Made by a program: the position numbers and the translations under genes. 64,000 nucleotides of DNA from Callaeas wilsoni (Eukaryota; Chordata; Aves; Passeriformes; Callaeidae). Where the stretch lies: positions 124,001 through 188,000 of the forward strand of contig VWPU01002071.1 of the NCBI GenBank assembly GCA_013398955.1, given 5' to 3'. A model generated the notes under the pieces. It searched no databases, was not told the origin of the DNA, and saw nothing but the letters and a program-made list of their open reading frames with translations. Positions within the stretch are counted from its first letter, which is position 1. Each line of letters starts with the position of its first letter. Positions 46,506 to 56,935 of this stretch are shown piece by piece.

Positions 46506-47625
46506 AATATAATTATTTGCAATTATTTAGAAATAAAAATATTTCTCACTTTTTTATTTCATTCTATAAAGGTTTTGTTTTTATTTCTGCCATATGTTAT
46601 TACGGTATTTCTTCAGTGCACCTGCTGCTGTAGCATAATACTGTACCACCAATTAAATAACTGATCTAGAGAAATTTTTTCTTGAAAAGCAGAAAAACTT
46701 CAGTGTTGTATCAGCATAAGACATACATTCCTGAATACCACAACAGCCAAATCTGTCCTCTTTTTCTTAATCCAGTAAGATAATAAAACATAAGGTTAAG
46801 TGCAATGTTCTTATACAAAACATGTAAAAACCTTGTTTTAGTCTTTCTCTTATATGGCATTTGCCACAACTAAAGACATTAAATACTAGCAGCTCTCACC
46901 AGAGGGCACAGAAGTATCTTCATTGGAGATGCCTTTCACTTGACAAAGGAAGGGTTTTGGTTATTCACTGTAAAAGTCCACAGCTCTTCGTTCCCAGCAG
47001 GCACTCTACTTTCTTACAGTTTAATTTTATGGCTGATGACACATACAAATGGCAAGTGTCTTAGCCTGTTATTTTACTATGCAGTCCTAATGAAAAAAAA
47101 AAGTTAGGTAGCTGAGTTAGAGTTCATTAGAAACAGCAAGAAGGATATTTTTTTAACATGTCCTTATCCAGAAAAAAAAATCAGGCTCATTTTCAAAAAT
47201 TAAATTATACATGGAGGGTATTTTTATTAAAAGACCTTTTAGTCAATTATCAGACACTGTTCAGCTATTCACTATTCATTCTCATAAAAATTATTACCTT
47301 GCAGTATTTTTAGTGAATTAGCTACACTAAAGAATCTGTAACTGCTTATTCATCTACAGATGTCAAAAGCCCAAAGTAATTGTTTCGTCTGTGATTTGGA
47401 GTGACCTATCAAGGTGCAGCTTTCCTGAAGGGAATTTTTTTATTCCTTTTGTTGGCCATCAGGAATTCAGATTCCCAATTTAGGAAGACTGTTTCCTAAC
47501 CACCAGAAATATATATTCACATTACCATTAATTATATCCAAACAGGAATAAATTTAGAAACCAAGAATTTTGATACATATAATAAATTAAGACTTGTTTT
47601 GAGATGTTGTCCAGAAATTACAACC
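46506..47625. other. unique AT-rich DNA
   Basis: No gene or transposon recognised. A 7-bp inverted repeat TTAGGAA/TTCCTAA lies at 47480-47499. Confidence 0.5.
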
Positions 47626-48061
47626 ATAGAATCATAGAGTCATAGAATGGTTTGGGATGAAAGGGATCTTTGAAGATCATTTGTCCAACTGTCATGGGCA
47701 AGGACAACTTTCACTAGATCAGGTTGTTCAAAGCCCCATTCAGCCTGATCTTGGAACCTTCCAATACTGGGACATCTACCTCTGAGAAACATGCTCTAGT
47801 GTCTAACCAACTTGAGCATAAGAAGTTTCTTCACTATATTCAATCTAAATTCACCCTCTTTCACTTTAAAACCAGTAATCCTTGTCCTTTCAGGCCCTAA
47901 TAAAAAGCCTGCCCCTTCTTTCTTATAAGCCAAATTAGAGTATTGAAAAGGTACAATAAGATCATCCCAGAGCCTTCTCTTCTTCAGGCTGAACAACCCC
48001 AACTCACTCAGCCTTTTTTCCTAGGAGAGATCTTCCAGCTTTTTGGTCATAAATGTTGCCT
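47626..48061 (-). mobile_element. CR1 LINE (older), 3' part, left of nested insertion
   Basis: It starts with a reverse-complement CR1 tail (ATAGAATCATAGAGTCATAG, AATGGTTTGGGATGAAAGG). It continues through GGTTGTTCAAAGCCCCATTC, AGCCTGATCTTGGAAC and the ORF2 C-terminus; the minus-strand frame 48002-47796 reads GLFSLKKRRLWDDLIVPFQY and later KVKEGEFRLNIVKK. It breaks off at about 48061, where a plus-strand CR1 begins. The rest resumes at 48618. Confidence 0.92.
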
Positions 48062-48617
48062 TAGGAGAAACATTGCCAACAGGTTGAAGGAGTTGATCCT
48101 GCCCCTCTACTCAGGCTGGAAAGGTCACATTTGCAGTTCTGTACTCCCCAGTACAAGAGCGACATGGAGCTCCTGAAGCAGATTCAGTGGAGGGCAACAA
48201 AGGCGATTGAGAGACAGGAGCATGTCTGTTACAAGGAAAGGCTGAGGAAACTGGGTCTGTTCAGCCTGAGAAGAGATGACTGAGAGGAGACCTCACCATT
48301 GTCTATCAGTATCTGAACAGAGGGTGGCAAGAGGATGGAGACAGAATCTTCTCGGTGGTGCCAGGCGCTAGGACAAGAGGCAATGGACAGAGTGATGCAC
48401 AGGAAGCTCCACCTTCCTTACTTTGTGGGTGACTGCACACTGGAACAGATTGCCCAGAGAGGTTGCAGAGTCAGCCTCACCAGAGATACTTCAGAACCAT
48501 CTGGATGCAATCCTCTGCCATGTGCTCTAAGATCACCTTCCCTGAGCAGGGAGGTTGGACCAGATGTCTCACTGTGGTCGCTTTCAGCCTGACCCATCCT
48601 ATGACTCTGTGATTCTC
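48062..48617 (+). mobile_element. CR1 LINE (younger) nested inside an older CR1
   Basis: It begins AGGAGAAACATTGCCAACAG, GTTGAAGGAGTTGATCCTGC. It continues with CCCAGTACAAGAGCGACATG, GGAAACTGGGTCTGTTCAGC, GAGGAGACCTCACCATTG, GCACACTGGAACAGATTGCC, CCTGAGCAGGGAGGTTGGAC, and ends with the CR1 tail TATGACTCTGTGATTCT near 48617. The flanking CR1 is in the opposite orientation and continues collinearly on both sides, so this copy inserted later. It is 5'-truncated to about 555 bp. It is closer to the CR1 pattern than its host, as expected for a younger copy. Confidence 0.93.
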
Positions 48618-48940
48618 TGCTCTGCTGCTCTATCAGGTCCATTTCTTTCCTATGCTGTAAACCCCAGAGCTGGATGCAGTACTCCAGGTGAGGTGTCACC
48701 AGAGGAAAGCAGAAGGGGAGAATCATCTCCCTAGACCTATTGTCCATGATGCTTTTTTATGCAACCAGGGATGCAATCAGATTTTTGGTCTGCAAGCACA
48801 CATTGCTGGATTATGTCCATTTTTAAAATCAACTAGTATTCCCACTTCATTCTCTTTAAGGTTGCTCTCAATCCATTCATCCTCCTGTCTGTACTGATAT
48901 TGGGGATTGCCCTAACCCATGTGTAGGATATTGCACAACT
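48618..48940 (-). mobile_element. CR1 LINE (older), 5' part, right of nested insertion
   Basis: It resumes the host element: TGCTCTATCAGGTCCATTTC, CCCCAGAGCTGGATGCAGTA, CTCCAGGTGAGGTGTCACCA, AGAATCATCTCCCTAGACC, GGTTGCTCTCAATCCATTCA, TTGGGGATTGCCCTAACCC, and ends near 48940. With 47626-48061 it makes one minus-strand CR1 of about 760 bp. Confidence 0.92.
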
Positions 48941-51900
48941 GAAGGTAACTTCAATTCCTATGTGTCCGGGTGAAATTAATTAATTTGCCTGTGGGAAAAG
49001 TGAAGTTTGAACCAAAAGACATGGTGCATATGAAATAGAAAAATCCAAAGTAATGATCTCTTGTCAAAGTGGATTTAAAAATGAAAATATAGATGAACTG
49101 CAGCAATTAAAATAGCTAAGCCAGCAAGATAGACCTGCAAGAACAGTCCTTGGACAACTCACTCAACAGTTTCATATATAAAAACTTGAAGATTTTAGCT
49201 TCTGGATACTTAAATCTAGCACGTTTCATTGTTACTCCCACTGTCAACATTAATGAGAACTCTTCAAGTACATTGAAGAGAAATAGATCTTTAAAGGATT
49301 TCATTTATTTTTTAAAGGATCACTTAAATCTAAATTACGATTAAAAGGAAAGGAGTGCTGAAGTAGAATTGCATTAAAATTACATTAATTCTCTCTTTCT
49401 CATGACTGCCATGAAAGTATCAATAATGTATTGAAGAGGAGGGAAGGAGAAGTGAAAAAGAAAAAAGAAAATAATGTTTGCAATAAAAAATAAGTTTTAC
49501 TTAAAGTTTTTTAGAAAGTATTTTAACAAATCCAAAATATTACCTCTATTTGTCTCTTAATCAGAAATTCATATGTAAAATACATTATATTCTCATTTTC
49601 AATTTTTTATTGTAATCAAGTTCATTTTAAATATATGTATTATTCATCTTAGAAGATCAATTAACATTTTCCTATAATTCAGATATTTATGATGAATAAT
49701 TTTGTACATAGTGGAGCATAAATTACTCCTTATACAATGTACTTTAAAATACAGTATATTTATAACTTACTCTACATAACTATTTCTTGTTGTGTCTTAT
49801 AGTGTCTGACTGCCAGATACCCACTCAGTTAGTGTCTCACTCTCACTCCCCAACGTGAGAGAAGAAGAAAATAAGATGAAAAAGTTCATGGGTCAAGATA
49901 AGGACACAGAGGTCACTTATCAGTTGTCACCATGAACAAAGCATAGTTGAAGCAAGGAAAATTAATTTTCCCCCTGAATTTTAACATTTTTGGATAATGA
50001 GAGACAAAGGCAGTACTAAAAACTCCTTTCTTGCACCTTCCTCATTTTCCTAGGCTCAATTTCATTCCTTCAAACCCAACTCCTCTGCCTCCTTACCCTA
50101 TATCCCATCACCAAGGGAATATGTATATGTATGTGTATATGTATACATATATCAATATCTATATCTATAGCCATCTATCTATCTAGAGAGAGAGATATCT
50201 ATCTCTCTTCCTCTCTATATATATCTGAATATATATATATCAGAGTGGGTCATTGTTACAGAACCATCTTTTCTCCTTACTCTCTTTTATTAAAACAAAT
50301 TCAAAGCATATATCTTATATGCTTAAAATTATTCATAATGCATCTATATTAATTTAGATAGAACAATTTCCAATATCTTTTTCCAGGAACTCTAGGTTGA
50401 TATTTTTCTTGCAGATGAGAAGTTTTATTCTCTATAGTGAGGTTTTGGCCATCTATGGCTAATCTATGCCTAAGTGATAGGCACTTTGTGAAATGTTACA
50501 TTGTAGAATAAATATCTAATTTCCAAAAAGTCAATGCCAGGAAGTAGGTGTTATCTTCCAGTAGTCTAAAGGATTTAAGAAAACTTTTCTCAAATAATAT
50601 AATCAATTTAATTTACAATGTTAAAAATGTTATCTAACATCTTTTTATTTGCTTGACATAACAAGATTTCTAACACAAAAAATTTAAATATTCACACTCT
50701 AGGTTGCCTTTGCAGCTGGTAGAACTAGAATGATGTATACTATCTGAAAGATAGGATGTCATGGTTTTGAAAAATGTGTAACTAAAAGTGATGTAGTACA
50801 ATATGTTTTCTTACATGACAGCATGTCTCAAGTGTCAGTACATGATTTATAAAGGAAAATATTAAAATGCCATATAAAGCAAGAAAATAAAAGAGACAGC
50901 ATGTATGGGAAATTCGATATAAAACCTTGACTAGCAGTGACTTGTAAGTTGAAATAATCATTAATGATGATTTTTTTTAGTTATACAAAGTGTACCAGAA
51001 GCAATATGACTGTGTTTAGCCATCAAAAAGACAGTTTTTTGACATGTCTGAACACTTTGCAACATAATTTCCTGTCATGCTATCTTTTGCCACAAAAGCT
51101 CTTCTGTATTCAGGTTCTAAGTTTTGATACGAGGTGGGGGGGGTAGAGGCGTAGAAAAAGGATATTTTTAATGGTTCTTAATATTTTTCTTCTGATATCG
51201 TTTCACACTGTCTTTCACAGAACTTTTAAAGTTCTGCTGAAGCTTTTCCTCATACTGTAATATCTATGAATGGGTGGCAACTGACTGTAAAGAAAAGTTA
51301 ATCAAAACAAATTCAAAGATATATTATCACCAACTTTTTTTTTTTTTTATACCAACCCCTGGTATATATATAAAAGGCTTTTACCTGTGTTTTCTAAAGT
51401 CAACTCTTTGGTTACTATAATTTTTATCAATGAAATACCTCTGGTAAGGGCTGCTGCAGTGACTTCGGACATAAGTGTAAGTTTCGTGAACTTTTCACTA
51501 TCAGTACCATGCCCTGTATGACATCTCTAAGACCTTTATCAAAATGTTTTACACAAATGTTCCTGCTCAATATATGAAGAATTTCTCACTAAGCACAGAG
51601 CGCTAACAATAATAATTAATGACTGCATTATTGCTTGTCTTTTCAACTCTCAGTATTTACAGTCAAATGTCTTTAATTGTAAATAATTAAACAAGGATTT
51701 AAATGCTAAGCAATTCCTTTAGCAACACATGATAACATCAACATCTGTTTCAGTGGAACTTCTCTACCATATTGAAGCAGGTTATCAAAGTCCCAGGTTT
51801 GCTTGTCGTGGATTACTCCTAAGCACATGTGTAGGACAAAACAAAAGTAAGTGGAAATGTATTGAGTTCAGTTTTTGGTGTTACACAAGTCCTCATATTT

Positions 51901-53160
51901 ATTGAGAGTTACATCAAATTTGTACACAGTATGAGCAATAAGTGTTCTTCAGACATGAGGGCAAAATTCATGACACAGCTGGAATCCATATAGTCCATGG
52001 AGGTACTCCTGCAGAACAGACTGGCCACCTTCTGATTGGGAAAGTCTACAGGGCATGTTTTTCTCTGGACAGTACTCAGGTTTTGTCTTTGAACTGACTG
52101 GCATGGGTGAAAAATCAAATAAATGGGTAATACTATTGAAGAATTTGCATTATAGCAGACAAATGCTTAATTTAACTCCACCTCTGGTCTTGTGTAAGTT
52201 TTGATGTAACCTAAGAATTCAACTACGTTGTTCTCACTGCCAGGAGGGCATTACAAGTGCCAATAAACTTAATTATCTTGCAATTTAGATTGCAGACATA
52301 TGCAATGGAAATAATAAAAAATATGTAGACCGAGAATGGCAGACTATATGGATGTGAGGCAACTGAAAGTATAGCAGAAAAAGGAAGATAAACTGTCATG
52401 TGATGTTGACATTGAAGTCATCAGGTCATCAATATCACAACATATCTACTTACAGCTTTTAAGGACATCTCTTATCAGGAAAACAATGGATAGCCTATAC
52501 TCTTTCTGTCAGGAAAATTGAGTAAATAAAATCAGAATCATGGGGACTCCTTTATCTACCAACCTCACTCCTCGACCTTGAAGCAGCTGGGAAAGAAAGC
52601 AGCAGTAATACACTGCTGCCCTCTACCTTTAAAGAAGTAAGACTTTTAAAGTGTTCCTACTCCATCAGCATGCAACTGAACAACTACTTGTTATGTGTCA
52701 TTTACCTGAACAAATAAAAGGAAGAAATTATTTAGCACTAAACTTTCCACTGCCATTCATGGAACTGGGTAAAACTAGTTGAGATAAATTAGAGATGTTT
52801 CACAATCTGTCTCATGATCTTGCATTCTTACATTTCTAGTTGAATTAGTTCATTTGTATGGTCACTCAGAAATGCTGAGTTAAGGAGGACTTTGAATTTC
52901 ATGCCTTTGATTAATGTGGATTCATATCCACAATATTTTAATAGAATATCTCAGTATGACATCAAAAATCCAAATACATGATAACAAAATTAAGCTAGAA
53001 TCCATTAATGTACTACAGGACTGTTGTTAATAATGACACTTTGTACTGATACTAAATATATGGTAATTTAACATCATAGCCTGATATCTCTCTTGGATTA
53101 TCTAGATATGATTCTTTTTCCTATAAGTAATTTTTTGCTTTTTTTTTCTTGCTAAATCTT
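48941..53160. other. unique AT-rich DNA, 4.2 kb
   Basis: No gene or transposon recognised. The compound microsatellite at 50121-50243 is the only notable repeat. Confidence 0.5.
50121..50243. repeat. compound AT/GTAT/CTAT/GA microsatellite
   Basis: ATGTATATGTATGTGTATAT passes into TACATATATCAATATCTATA, CTATCTATCTATCT, a GAGAGAGAGA run, ATATCTATCTCTC, and a terminal (AT)n. The mixed purine-pyrimidine alternation could form Z-like or cruciform structures. Confidence 0.85.
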
Positions 53161-53164
53161 GGAG

Positions 53165-53345
53165 CTAGCATGCTGAAAATATATTGTCTGCTGAGGAGGA
53201 ACCAGGCTTATTCAAGAAGAGCTTTACCTGCTTTGCATCTGCAGAAGTACTGGAGATGTCTAGCAAGGTCAGTACAGGGCTTGCAGAGCAGGGCTGATTT
53301 TGAGTTCCTGAAGATGTGCTCCACATTCACACAGACATTTGACAA
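53165..53345 (+). other. exon-like segment
   Basis: A pyrimidine tract (TTTTTTGCTTTTTTTTTCTTG) and a branch-like GCTAAAT precede AGs at 53163-53164 and 53167-53168. The right end has CAA/GTAAGTTCC, a strong donor at 53346. The interior is richer in GC than its flanks. One frame is open across it, translating through KYWRCLARSVQGLQSRADFE and LKMCSTFTQTFDK; a second frame is open for most of it. No family was recognised. It could be a coding exon, a non-coding RNA exon or chance. Confidence 0.27.
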
Positions 53346-53946
53346 GTAAGTTCCAAAATATCGTTTATGGGGAGAGATCACGATACAAGCCATAACTCAT
53401 TTAAAATTTCTATTTTATTATGAACAGAGATATTAAAACCAATATATTAATTTTTCACTCTGTGTGTTTCCCCTGTTGGAATATTGAGAGAGAGGACGAA
53501 AATAAAAAACCAAACCAAACTGCAAAGGTAAGGAAAGCTTTCCTCCCTTTCCCCTCTTACTTATATAGTCTTTTTGTCAAAATTCTTCATTCCTGACTTC
53601 TATTTTGTACCTAAGGACAGGGAAAAGTAAAAGAGAACTCTTTCTTGAGAACATTTAGAATCAAGTACACCAAAGAAATTCATATCATGATAATTTGTTG
53701 TGAGAAAAGCTAACAGATTATTCTTGACTTTCCAAACCCTTATGTGACCCCTATACTTAAAGGACAAACTGAATAGAAGAAAAAGTCCAAAGACTTGATT
53801 ACTGGATAAAAGACAGGGTTAGTGAAAAAATTTTAAGTGCCTGCATGGAACGCTAATAACAAAGGCTTCTTCAACATATCAGATGAGGGTATTACAAATT
53901 GAAATGGAACAAAATCTAAACATAAATAGATTCAGAGTAACGCTAA

Positions 53947-54020
53947 CCATAGAATACCCTGAGCTGAAAGGGACCCACAAGAGTTATTGAGTCCAATTCC
54001 TGACTCTCTACAGGACAACC
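53947..54020 (-). mobile_element. CR1 LINE 3'-end fragment
   Basis: As reverse complement of a CR1 end: CCATAGAATACCCTGAGCTG, AAAGGGACCCACAAGAG, TTGAGTCCAATTCCTGACTC, CTACAGGACAACC. Beyond about 54020 the match fades. Confidence 0.8.
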
Positions 54021-54317
54021 TTTAACCATATAAATAGATGAGTTCTAACCACTGCTTGCAGAAAGAGGCCTTCTACACTTACAATATTTATCTTGATATA
54101 TAAGTTTCCATTTTGTATGAAACAGAAATCTAATGATGGATGAAAATTGTGAGCATTAAATCAAACTGGAATATAATAAAAATTTTAAATCTCATCCTTC
54201 AAAAAGAAAGGGTTTTTTATTACTTTCCCAATGCTCAATGAATATATTCCATGCTAATTTTCAGTGTGCCACAAGCAGACAACACAAGATTTTAATATTT
54301 TTGGTCAGAATGAGTTT

Positions 54318-54342
54318 TAGATAGATAGATAGATAGATAGAT
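54318..54342. repeat. (TAGA)n microsatellite, about 6 units
   Basis: A pure TAGA/GATA tetranucleotide run. Confidence 0.95.
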
Positions 54343-55312
54343 GGGCAGAATAAGGTACTGAAGGTTTACCAATGTCCTGAAGTCCCAGCTGTTAAAATTT
54401 CCTAGGTTTATGGACAAAGTTGGAAAATTGCTTTTGTTGTGGATTATGGACAAACAATTAAAATAATAAGGGTTTTCTGAACAGGTTTTAATCCAAAACA
54501 GTGAGTAGTGGAGATGCTTCTCTTCCCCAATTAATGAGGATTGTTAATTATATACTGCTAAATACTTCCTGAGAAGTTCTTAGAGATTGTAAGAAGTCAG
54601 GCATTTAAGAAATAAATGTGTGGTTTTTTGGCCCTGCAGTGATGAGTTCAGCACTATTCTTCAGGAGAGATGACATAGGAGTTATTTCTAAAACAGCCTA
54701 AATGTAGAAGAGACAGCTCCTAGAAAAAGATGATAGCAAGAGGTTGATGTTTCTGTAGGAGAAATTGATTGATTGTTTTTCTAAACAATGTCACTGACAG
54801 TAAAAATATTGATGTAAATCATAAATATTTTGTAGATATAGAAACTGACTGAGAAGTGAATCAGTCTTTTATTATTTAACACATACCAAATTTCTTCCAT
54901 CATGAAACAAAACAATCCAACAGGACAGAACTTGTTTAAGATTCTTAACAATTTTTTAGCATTGTCTATAGGAATAACAAAGCCAGAAATCTGTGAAAGA
55001 AGGTTTTCATGATCAAGGTCCACAAATATTTTTATATTCTTTTTTTCATCATTTATTTTCCACAATATTTGTATTACGTATCTCTGTGTCTCTATCTGGT
55101 ACACTAAGAACAAAATACATTTTTACAAGTTCCCTTAAACCTCCATTGGACCATCTTGTCTTGCTGCCACTACTTTGTTTTTATTTTAGCTATGTTTATT
55201 CTCAATCAATACTTAAGCAAAAAAGAAAAATGATAAAAAAGAATAGGATAAGACTGATCTTGCTTCTTTGATTAATGAGTTACTATTATAATCTCTCTTG
55301 GGTAAGGGGCTG
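54343..55312. other. unique AT-rich DNA
   Basis: No gene or transposon recognised. The 110-codon minus-strand open segment 55113-54781 has no recognisable domain and is AT-driven. Confidence 0.45.
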
Positions 55313-55912
55313 GTTTTATGGTTTAACCATACTGGTCATCAGCTCAGCCCCACACAACCTCTCACTTACTCCCCGTTACTGCAGGATAAGGAGGAATACC
55401 AGAAGAGTAAAAGTGAGAAAAATGTTGGGTTGAAATAAAGACAATTTAATAAGTAAAGTAAAAGCAATGAATGCAAACAAAAGCAAAATATGAAATTCAT
55501 TCACCACTTCCCATGGGCAGGCAGGTGATCAGCCATCTCCAGAAAGCGGGGCTCCATCACCTGTAATGGTGACTAGGGAGGACAAGCACCATCCCTCCAA
55601 ATGTCCTTCCTTCCTCCTTTGTCTCCTAGTTCTTATTGCTGATCATGGTGTCAGATGATACGCAACATCCCTTTGGTCGGTTGGGGTCAGCTGTGCCATC
55701 TCTGTTGCCTCCAGGCTTCTTGTGCACCCTCAGCCCCCCTGCTGACAAGGAACAGTGAGAAGCAGAAAAGGCCTTGACTCTGTGTGAGCACCGCACAGTA
55801 ATAACAAACATCTCTATACTACCAACACTGTTCTCATCATCAATTCAAAGCAAACACCATAAACGCAATGATGAAAAAACTTAATGCTATCCCAGCCAAA
55901 ACCACTGCTCCT
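55313..55912 (-). mobile_element. ERV LTR (solo type), same family as 29895-30450
   Basis: On the minus strand it runs from about CAGTGGTTTTGGCTGGGAT through GAGAACAGTGTTGG, CAGAGTCAAGGCCTTTTCTG, GTGCACAAGAAGCC, CAAAGGGATGTTGCG, GCCCATGGGAAGTGG, ATTAAATTGTC (poly-A signal at 55450-55445) to GTATGGTTAAACC near 55320. It aligns by eye with the plus-strand LTR at 29895-30450. No viral genes are adjacent, so it is probably a solo LTR. The several CpGs left in the central part suggest moderate age. Edges are uncertain by about 10 bp. Confidence 0.78.
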
Positions 55913-56915
55913 AGCAACCTGTGCTGATATGACTAAAAGTCTTTCAAACAGGCCAAGTTACTCCCAATAAATACATCAATAGGATCCAACAACTACATTT
56001 GGTAGGTACAATTTTCCTTCTTTTAGTTCTAGCTATTTCTTTTTTGCCCTATTTCCTAGGCTGCATCAGCTAGGGAAGATTGCAGAAGACATGTTGATAA
56101 TTATTTTATGAACCTATCAATGGTGCTTTAACAAGTAAAGCATATCCAAGACCCTTCAGCAGCAGCTGATTTAAGTTACTGTCATTTCCTCCTGGGTGCA
56201 GCTGGGGTGGGATAACTGCTGGTGCTGTTGTGAAAACAGCTGCACAAGCTATTCAGCCAACTGGAGCTGGCTGGCAGCAAGCTGCTGAATACAAGCTGCT
56301 GCTTATTTGCAACAACAGCATCCTACCGGGCAGTACTGCTATTTGTTGCTATAGTGGCTTGAAAGTGGTGCCAGGTAGGAATTTCTGAGGGTTTAATCCT
56401 AGGTCCCATTTCCAGTTGGTATTCTGTGACATTCTTAAGATTCCTAAAGGCCAAAAGACTAGCTAAGTAATTTGGGTTATGATCCTGCAATGAGGAATGC
56501 AAAATGAAGAAGCTCTTCTTCTGTATATCTAGTGGTAAGAGCCAGTTGGCTGTATGGACATAGCCACTGAGAAATATGCAATAGTTAATGTATTCAGCTT
56601 TTTGGAGCAGATGAATATAAACTTTTTGTGAGATTCAATATCCATAAATCATAGAGGGCTGTGACAGATAATTTTGTTTTGGAGATGCTTCCTAGAATGA
56701 AAATATGCCCTCATATTTTACTAGTTTGGCTAGAGTGATGGAATAAACCCTAAAATATTAACAGAAGCTATTCACATAATCAGTACAAATAAAGAATGGA
56801 GTCTCATAAATGAGTGGGATCATAGAGGCAAGTCCTTCCTGAAGCAGGATATTTATTTTATATTAAAAAGACTGCAGTTTAATAAGATAAATCTCTTAGT
56901 ATCCTCTGCTCCAGC

Positions 56916-56935
56916 TTTTTTTTTTTTTTTTTTTT
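56916..56935. repeat. poly-T tract (20 T)
   Basis: A pure T run. No recognisable retrocopy on the minus strand next to it. Confidence 0.85.

Noticed and set aside
54781..55113. 110-codon minus-strand open segment
   Set aside because: AT-driven Ile/Lys/Phe composition, no recognised motif.
56060..56134. Possible 75-bp exon after a good TTTCCTAG acceptor
   Set aside because: The donor (CAA/GTAAAG) is weak and all frames are quickly stopped.
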